NCBI GenBank assembly: GCA_022563275.1
Contig: JADFNR010000126.1
Coordinates: 1 to 9,445 of the forward strand
Reading direction: 5' to 3'
Length of the DNA: 9,445 bases
Source of the DNA: Chloroflexota bacterium
Lineage (GTDB): Bacteria; Chloroflexota; Dehalococcoidia; UBA3495
The notes beneath the pieces were generated by a model, which was not told where the DNA came from, did not search any database, and was given only the letters and a program-made list of their open reading frames with translations. A program made the translations under genes and the position numbers. Shown here piece after piece: positions 5,772 through 9,445 of the stretch (positions are counted from its first letter, which is position 1; each line of letters starts with the position of its first letter).

Positions 5772-5791
5772 CCCGAGGGTACTCGGGTTTT
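5772..5791 (+). terminator. Terminator-like hairpin in a divergent intergenic region
   Basis: Stem CCCGAG/CTCGGG (5772-5777 and 5782-5787) with loop GGTA, followed by TTTT on the plus strand. No plus-strand gene precedes it: the gene to the left is on the minus strand. It may insulate the Rieske promoter from stray or antisense transcription, or be chance. Confidence 0.4.
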
Positions 5792-5810
5792 GAGTAATTT
5801 CAGGCCTGCG

Positions 5811-5857
5811 CAGGTTGCTTGGCTATCTGGACTCGGCTTGCTCAGGTTGCTTGGCTA
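5811..5857 (+). repeat. Pair of 15-base direct repeats on the Rieske promoter
   Basis: CAGGTTGCTTGGCTA occurs at 5811-5825 and again at 5843-5857, a period of 32 bases, or about three helical turns. Four bases upstream also match with one change (TGCG versus TGCT). The second copy covers the spacer between -35 and -10; the first lies just upstream and overlaps the palindrome CCTGCGCAGG (5805-5814). The layout suits binding of a regulator at two sites on one face of the DNA. Confidence 0.75.
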
Positions 5858-5866
5858 GAGGATAAT
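5838..5866 (+). promoter_or_regulatory. Candidate promoter of the Rieske oxygenase gene
   Basis: TTGCTC (5838-5843), a 17-base spacer and GATAAT (5861-5866, five of six). RNA would start near 5873, with a leader of about 70 bases. The weak -35 together with the direct repeats suggests a regulated, perhaps activator-dependent, promoter. Confidence 0.55.
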
Positions 5867-5943
5867 ACGGCCCCAACAACGGCTGCTACCAATGCGGCCG
5901 TCTCGGCGTCCAAGCAGGCTGTGACGAATGGGAGCGGATGTAA

Positions 5944-7218
5944 ATGTTGACTCGAGACGACAATGAAACACTGACTCGAACGGACCAGGGGACGCCCATG
6001 GGCGATGTCATACGGCGTTACTGGCTGCCCGCGTTGCTGTCCAACGAGCTTCCGGAGCCCGACTGCCCGCCGGTGCGGGTGCGGCTTCTGGGCGAGCAAT
6101 TGGTGGCCTTCCGGGACACCCAGGGGCGCCTCGGGCTCTTGAGCGAGTTTTGCCCCCACCGGAGGACCTCCCTGTTCTTTGGACGCAACGAGGAGGGCGG
6201 TCTTCGCTGCGTATACCACGGCTGGAAATTCGATGTGGCCGGCAATTGCCTGGACATGATGAACGAACCATCTGACAGCGAATATCCCAGCAAGATAAAA
6301 ACCACGTCATACCCGGTCGTCGAGATGGGAGACCTGATCTGGGCATACCTGGGCCCGGCGGAGAAGCAACCGCCCCATCCCAAGTTTGAATGGACCCAGG
6401 TGCCGGAGAGCCACCGGCTGGTGACCAAGAACTGGCAGGAATGCAACTGGCTCCAGGGGCTGGAAGGGGGTATCGACACCGCCCACGCCCCGATCCTCCA
6501 CCGGCGGATCAGCGAGGCCACTAACCGGCCGGGCATCTCCATCAACACCGACCTGATCAAGAGCGAGGCCCCCCAACTGGACGTAGACCGTACCGACTAC
6601 GGGTACCGCTATGCCGGCATACGTTCTCTGGGCGACCGGGGTAATCTGATCCGCAGCTATCATTATGTGATGCCTTTTCACCAGTTGCGCCCCCTTCAGT
6701 TCGGGGCATATGGCCAAGAACCGCGCCAACTGATCGCCGGACACATCTGGGTGCCCATGGATGACGAGAATTGCATGGTCTACAACTGGGTATACAACTT
6801 TGGCGGTCAGCCTCTCACCGACGCCGACCGTGATGAGGAGGTGCGGCTGGGCCGCGGTCCCGGTGAGGTGCTCCCGGACTTTAGGACCAAGCGCAACAAG
6901 ACCAACGACTGGATGATTGACCGCGAGGTCCAGAGAAACGAGACTTTCACCGGCATCGAGGGTATCAACACCCAGGACCAGGCGATCCAGGAAAGCATGG
7001 GCCCCATCTTGGACCGCACCAAGGAGAACCTGGCCGCCAGCGACATGGCCATCGTAATCGCCCGGCGCATGCTGTTGGGCGCGGCCAGTACGGTGGCCGA
7101 TGGCGGTGACCCGCCCGGCGCCGGAGACTCGTACTACAACGTGCGTGCAATCGACAGCATCGTTCCCAATGACGCCGATTGGAAAGACGCATTGGAAACC
7201 CAGATGTACCCGCGCTAA
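5944..7218 (+). CDS. Rieske non-heme iron oxygenase, phthalate 4,5-dioxygenase-like alpha subunit
   Basis: A 424-residue ring-hydroxylating oxygenase. The N-terminal Rieske domain has C70-P-H72 and C89-V-Y-H92, binding the 2Fe-2S cluster. The catalytic domain has the iron site in NWLQGLEGGIDTAHAPILH: D178 bridges from the Rieske site, H181 and H186 bind iron, and D345 in TQDQAIQESMG is the likely third ligand. The QESMGP-x-x-DR ending and the size are typical of the phthalate dioxygenase branch, which needs a reductase with FMN and ferredoxin domains but no beta subunit. The substrate is unknown; the branch also includes monooxygenases and O-demethylases. The start ATG at 5944 has GGGAG 9 bases upstream. 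No reductase gene is nearby. It is monocistronic, between a repeat-bearing promoter and a strong terminator, and convergent with the bicupin dioxygenase. Confidence 0.9.
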   Translation: MLTRDDNETLTRTDQGTPMGDVIRRYWLPALLSNELPEPDCPPVRVRLLGEQLVAFRDTQGRLGLLSEFCPHRRTSLFFGRNEEGGLRCVYHGWKFDVAGNCLDMMNEPSDSEYPSKIKTTSYPVVEMGDLIWAYLGPAEKQPPHPKFEWTQVPESHRLVTKNWQECNWLQGLEGGIDTAHAPILHRRISEATNRPGISINTDLIKSEAPQLDVDRTDYGYRYAGIRSLGDRGNLIRSYHYVMPFHQLRPLQFGAYGQEPRQLIAGHIWVPMDDENCMVYNWVYNFGGQPLTDADRDEEVRLGRGPGEVLPDFRTKRNKTNDWMIDREVQRNETFTGIEGINTQDQAIQESMGPILDRTKENLAASDMAIVIARRMLLGAASTVADGGDPPGAGDSYYNVRAIDSIVPNDADWKDALETQMYPR

Positions 7219-7237
7219 AAGCGCCCGGAATCAGAAG

Positions 7238-7276
7238 ATAGGGGGTGGTTGCCGGTAGACAACCACCCCCTATTTT
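7238..7276 (+). terminator. Strong, probably bidirectional intrinsic terminator
   Basis: A perfect 14-bp stem, ATAGGGGGTGGTTG (7238-7251) with its complement (7260-7273), an 8-base loop and TTTTGTCTT on the plus strand. It begins 20 bases after the Rieske stop codon. Read from the other strand it follows the bicupin stop by 27 bases and runs into TCTTCT, so it probably ends both convergent transcripts. Confidence 0.9.
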
Positions 7277-7300
7277 GTCTTGGACCGTCCGTATACGGGG

Positions 7301-8374
7301 CTAACCGTTGAAGTGCGACGTGACCGGTTGGTGGCCGGAATTCTCCTCGTATGGTTCATCACGGTACAGTGACAATGATTTCATCACCGGGATGTCCTGG
7401 ATCGAGAATAAGATCGCTTCTTCGGACCCTTCGTTGGCAAACTCGTGCCATGCCCAGGTTGGCACCACGAAGAAATCTCCCGTGCGCCATTCGAACTTCT
7501 GACCGTCGATCACCGTATAGCCCTCGCCCTGGAACACCTGAAACACGGCGCTGCTGGTATGCCGGTGTGCGCGGGTACGGACTCCTGGCCGGATCAGTTG
7601 GATCCAGCAGGCCATGGTCCGCAGTACGGGACCGCCGGTGGACGGGTCTGAGAATTCCATGGCTACGTCGTCGAAGGGACTGCAATCGGTCCGCGCCAGT
7701 TTCCACAGCGCATCGTAGGTACGATCCCATTTGTAGTGCCAAAGCGGGGAGTAGGGGGCTTTGTAGTCTTCCCAGGCCGGCCGCAGCGTGCCGGAAGAAT
7801 ATTTCTGCACCGATTGGCCGGTGCCCGTGACCGGTTGTTGGTCTTCGGGGTACGCCTCGTAAAAGGTGGCCTCCAGATTGTGGACCAGGGGAGTGTCCAA
7901 TCCGTCGAGCCAGATCATCGGCCCGTCGCCTTCGTTGTTGTGGTCATGCCACGTCCAAGAGGGCGTGAGCACCAGGTCCCCCCGTTCCATGTAACACTTG
8001 TCGCCTTCCACCGTGGTGTAGGCGCCCTCTCCGTGGAGCACCCAGCGGATGGCGGTGGGGGTATGGCGGTGCGCCGGCGCGTTTTCTCCCGGCAGGAGCA
8101 GTTGCAGGGCGGCTGATATGGTGTGGGTCGTCCCGTGCTCCCGGCCTGGGTTGGTCAACCGGAGCACCCGCCGCTCCACGTCCCGGTCCGGCGTTACGAT
8201 GTCGCCACTCCGCAGAATCAGCGGCTCGGCCTGCGACCAGCGCCAGAGAAACGGCTCAACCGACGGCTTGCGCTCGTGTCCCCGGCCCATCCAAGCCGGG
8301 GTCAAGCCCGCCTGGCGGCTGCTCTCGTAGAATTGTTGCATCTCTTCGGGGCTGACTTTTCCTGCTGTCGCCAT
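7301..8374 (-). CDS. Bicupin ring-cleavage dioxygenase, gentisate 1,2-dioxygenase-like
   Basis: A 357-residue protein with two cupin domains, the architecture of gentisate, salicylate and 1-hydroxy-2-naphthoate dioxygenases, which split hydroxylated aromatic acids using Fe(II). The first cupin has H102-x-H104 in PAHRHTPTAIRW, GEGAYT and H143 in SWTWHDH, followed by IWLDGLDTPLV, a segment typical of the gentisate dioxygenase family. The second cupin keeps an equivalent set, H270-x-H272 in RAHRHTSSAV, FQGEGYT and H310 in TWAWHEF, so either domain could hold metal. The length matches the family. The start ATG at 8374 has GGAGG 5 bases upstream. It is transcribed alone from a promoter at 8419-8447 with an iron-box-like sequence in the leader, and is divergent from the alcohol dehydrogenase. 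The exact substrate is not determinable. Confidence 0.85.
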   Translation of the reverse strand: MATAGKVSPEEMQQFYESSRQAGLTPAWMGRGHERKPSVEPFLWRWSQAEPLILRSGDIVTPDRDVERRVLRLTNPGREHGTTHTISAALQLLLPGENAPAHRHTPTAIRWVLHGEGAYTTVEGDKCYMERGDLVLTPSWTWHDHNNEGDGPMIWLDGLDTPLVHNLEATFYEAYPEDQQPVTGTGQSVQKYSSGTLRPAWEDYKAPYSPLWHYKWDRTYDALWKLARTDCSPFDDVAMEFSDPSTGGPVLRTMACWIQLIRPGVRTRAHRHTSSAVFQVFQGEGYTVIDGQKFEWRTGDFFVVPTWAWHEFANEGSEEAILFSIQDIPVMKSLSLYRDEPYEENSGHQPVTSHFNG

Positions 8375-8398
8375 GACAACCTCCGTATCAAAGAGACT

Positions 8399-8412
8399 GA
8401 TAATGATTATTA
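8399..8412 (-). promoter_or_regulatory. Fur-box-like sequence in the bicupin leader
   Basis: The plus-strand sequence GATAATGATTATTA contains two adjacent hexamers, GATAAT and GATTAT, which match two of the three GATAAT units of the classical Fur box at 11 of 12 positions. It sits at about +1 to +14 of the predicted bicupin transcript, a good place for a repressor. The third unit is missing and AT-rich tracts mimic this motif easily. Confidence 0.3.
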
Positions 8413-8418
8413 CCGCAG

Positions 8419-8447
8419 ATTGTAGTGTCGCCTCCGCGCACCGTCAA
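8419..8447 (-). promoter_or_regulatory. Near-consensus promoter of the bicupin gene
   Basis: On the minus strand TTGACG (8447-8442), a 17-base spacer and TACAAT (8424-8419, five of six). RNA would start near 8412, leaving a leader of about 38 bases before the GGAGG and ATG at 8374. Confidence 0.75.
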
Positions 8448-8497
8448 GACGGCGATGCGCTTCGATTTCCGCCAAATCAGATGGTCCGGAGGCGACA
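8426..8497. repeat. 11-bp inverted repeat spanning the divergent promoter region
   Basis: TGTCGCCTCCG (8426-8436) and its exact complement CGGAGGCGACA (8487-8497) are separated by 50 bases. The left arm lies wholly inside the -35/-10 spacer of the bicupin promoter; the right arm is about 75 bases upstream of the -35 of the alcohol dehydrogenase promoter. Centre-to-centre distance is 61 bases, near six helical turns. This resembles a two-operator looping arrangement. Confidence 0.6.
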
Positions 8498-8570
8498 TTC
8501 AACGCTAGGGGGAAAGGGCGTTCCCCATGGCTCTACACCTCCATATCAGGCGCACGCCGCTTGGGCCGGG

Positions 8571-8599
8571 TTGACGCTGCAGAAAAGACCCGCTAGGCT
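8571..8599 (+). promoter_or_regulatory. Candidate promoter of the alcohol dehydrogenase gene
   Basis: TTGACG (8571-8576), a 17-base spacer and TAGGCT (8594-8599). The -35 is good and the -10 weak (three of six). The leader to the TTG start would be about 35 bases. Confidence 0.45.
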
Positions 8600-8628
8600 G
8601 GCGAAAATCCGGTCTAAAGCCGGCCTCC

Positions 8629-8633
8629 GGAGG
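8629..8633 (+). promoter_or_regulatory. Ribosome binding site deciding the TTG start
   Basis: GGAGG ends 7 bases before the TTG at 8641, an ideal spacing. The in-frame GTG at 8635 is only one base from it and so is unlikely to be used. Confidence 0.7.
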
Positions 8634-8640
8634 GGTGAAG

Positions 8641-9445
8641 TTGAAGGCAGCAGTTTTATATGAGAAGTTCCAGCCGTTGGCCGTGGAGGAACTGGAGTTG
8701 GAAGCCCCCCACCAGCATGAGGTGTTGGTGAAGCTGACCGCCAGCGGTGTCTGCCACAGCGACCTGCACTACATGAAGGGAGACCGCGAGCACCCCATGC
8801 CGGTGGTGCTGGGCCACGAGGGAGCGGGGGTCGTCGAGGAGGTAGGCCCCGGCGTCACCTACGCCCAGCCCGGCGACCACGTGGTCCTTTCGTTCGTGCC
8901 AACCTGCGGCCATTGCTCCTACTGCGTCAGGGGACGGCAGAACCTGTGCGAGGCCCGTTATCAGCTCAAAGGAAATATGCTGGACGGCACGACCCGCCTC
9001 CGCAAAGGCTCCCAGGATATCCACCATTTCAACGGCCTGTCCACCTTCGCCGAATACGCCGTGGTGCCCGAGGACAGCCTGGTGAAGATACGCGAGGACG
9101 CCCCCCTGGACCGGGTCGCGCTGATCGGGTGCGGCGTGCCCACCGGTGTCGGCGCGGTCATCAACACAGCTAAGGTGAGGCCCGGCAGCAGCGTGGTGGT
9201 CATCGGCGCCGGCGGCGTGGGCTTGAACGTGATTCAAGGGGCGGTATTGGCGGGGGCCGAGGCGATCATCGCTGTCGATATCCACGGGAGCAAATTGGAG
9301 CATGCCCTGCAATTCGGCGCAACCCACCTGGTCAACGCCGCAACCGATGACCTGATGGAAAGGGTCCGCGACATCACCCGGGGCGAGATGGCCGATTACG
9401 CCTTCGAGGTCATCGGCTCCACCGACGCCATCAACCAGGCCCTGG
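8641..9445 (+). CDS. Zn-dependent alcohol dehydrogenase (MDR family), 3' end outside window
   Basis: A TTG-initiated frame open to the window end, 268 codons seen of the usual 360-380. It begins MKAAVLYE, the common opening of zinc medium-chain alcohol dehydrogenases. Catalytic zinc ligands are C38 (GVCHSD), H59-E60 (GHEGAG) and C164 (IGCGVPTGVGAV). The structural zinc lobe has C89, C92, C95 and C103. The Rossmann fold shows GAGGVG at 189-194 with D213 about 20 residues on, so NAD(H) rather than NADP(H) is expected. The CGVPTGVGA segment and intact lobe place it near the class III/FrmA-AdhC-like group. It likely oxidises a primary alcohol, or the reverse, but the substrate is unknown. TTG is chosen over GTG at 8635 because of GGAGG spacing. 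It is divergent from the bicupin dioxygenase, with inverted-repeat sequence between them. Confidence 0.88.
   Translation, partial: MKAAVLYEKFQPLAVEELELEAPHQHEVLVKLTASGVCHSDLHYMKGDREHPMPVVLGHEGAGVVEEVGPGVTYAQPGDHVVLSFVPTCGHCSYCVRGRQNLCEARYQLKGNMLDGTTRLRKGSQDIHHFNGLSTFAEYAVVPEDSLVKIREDAPLDRVALIGCGVPTGVGAVINTAKVRPGSSVVVIGAGGVGLNVIQGAVLAGAEAIIAVDIHGSKLEHALQFGATHLVNAATDDLMERVRDITRGEMADYAFEVIGSTDAINQAL

Noticed and set aside
5811..5857. Seed of a CRISPR or tandem repeat array
   Set aside because: Only two short copies, with no third unit at the same period; better explained as promoter-associated sites.
8656..9327. 223-codon minus-strand frame
   Set aside because: Antisense to the alcohol dehydrogenase, whose zinc and NAD motifs are intact.

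Overview
The window reads as a fragment of a free-living bacterium with moderately high GC content. My best guess is Chloroflexota, in the Dehalococcoidia/SAR202 sphere. That rests on the mix of a class A RNase P RNA beside a COG1579 zinc-ribbon gene with dispersed, mostly single-gene oxidative catabolism genes (Rieske oxygenase, gentisate-type bicupin, nitronate-monooxygenase-like flavoprotein, Zn alcohol dehydrogenase). It is inference; no marker phylogeny was possible. No mobile element, CRISPR array, tRNA or rRNA is visible.

Left part (1-3116), all on the minus strand. From high to low coordinates: a zinc-ribbon/coiled-coil protein (2367-3068) with a near-consensus promoter and a strong intrinsic terminator; rnpB (1811-2228) with its own extended -10 promoter; a PHP-domain phosphoesterase (950-1609) and a HadA-like hot-dog protein (442-891), probably one operon; then about 350 bases without a convincing gene; then the first 29 codons of an ECF sigma factor, cut by the window edge. 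The RNase P RNA is longer than usual because of two GC-rich hairpins in the P18/J18-2 area, and three of its peripheral hairpins share nearly the same stem sequence.

Middle (3117-5573). An SbcD/Mre11-type nuclease (3330-4583, plus strand) without an adjacent sbcC converges on a FabK/nitronate-monooxygenase-family flavoprotein (4614-5573, minus strand). In the flavoprotein the usual active-site histidine position is a leucine.

Right part (5574-9445) looks like a small oxidative catabolism locus. A phthalate-dioxygenase-type Rieske oxygenase alpha subunit (5944-7218, plus) converges on a gentisate 1,2-dioxygenase-like bicupin (7301-8374, minus) across a strong, probably bidirectional terminator. 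The bicupin is divergent from a Zn-dependent alcohol dehydrogenase (8641 to beyond the end, plus). Hydroxylation of an aromatic ring, ring cleavage and alcohol/aldehyde oxidation would fit one catabolic theme, but the substrate cannot be read from sequence and no ferredoxin or reductase gene is present.

Promoters are unusually legible here. Several have a TTGAC-type -35 and a TANAAT-type -10 with exactly 17 bases between, and operator-like repeats lie on the Rieske and bicupin promoters. I see no clear-cut novel multi-gene system. The best leads are the regulatory repeats, the modified RNase P RNA and the two enzymes lacking expected catalytic residues.
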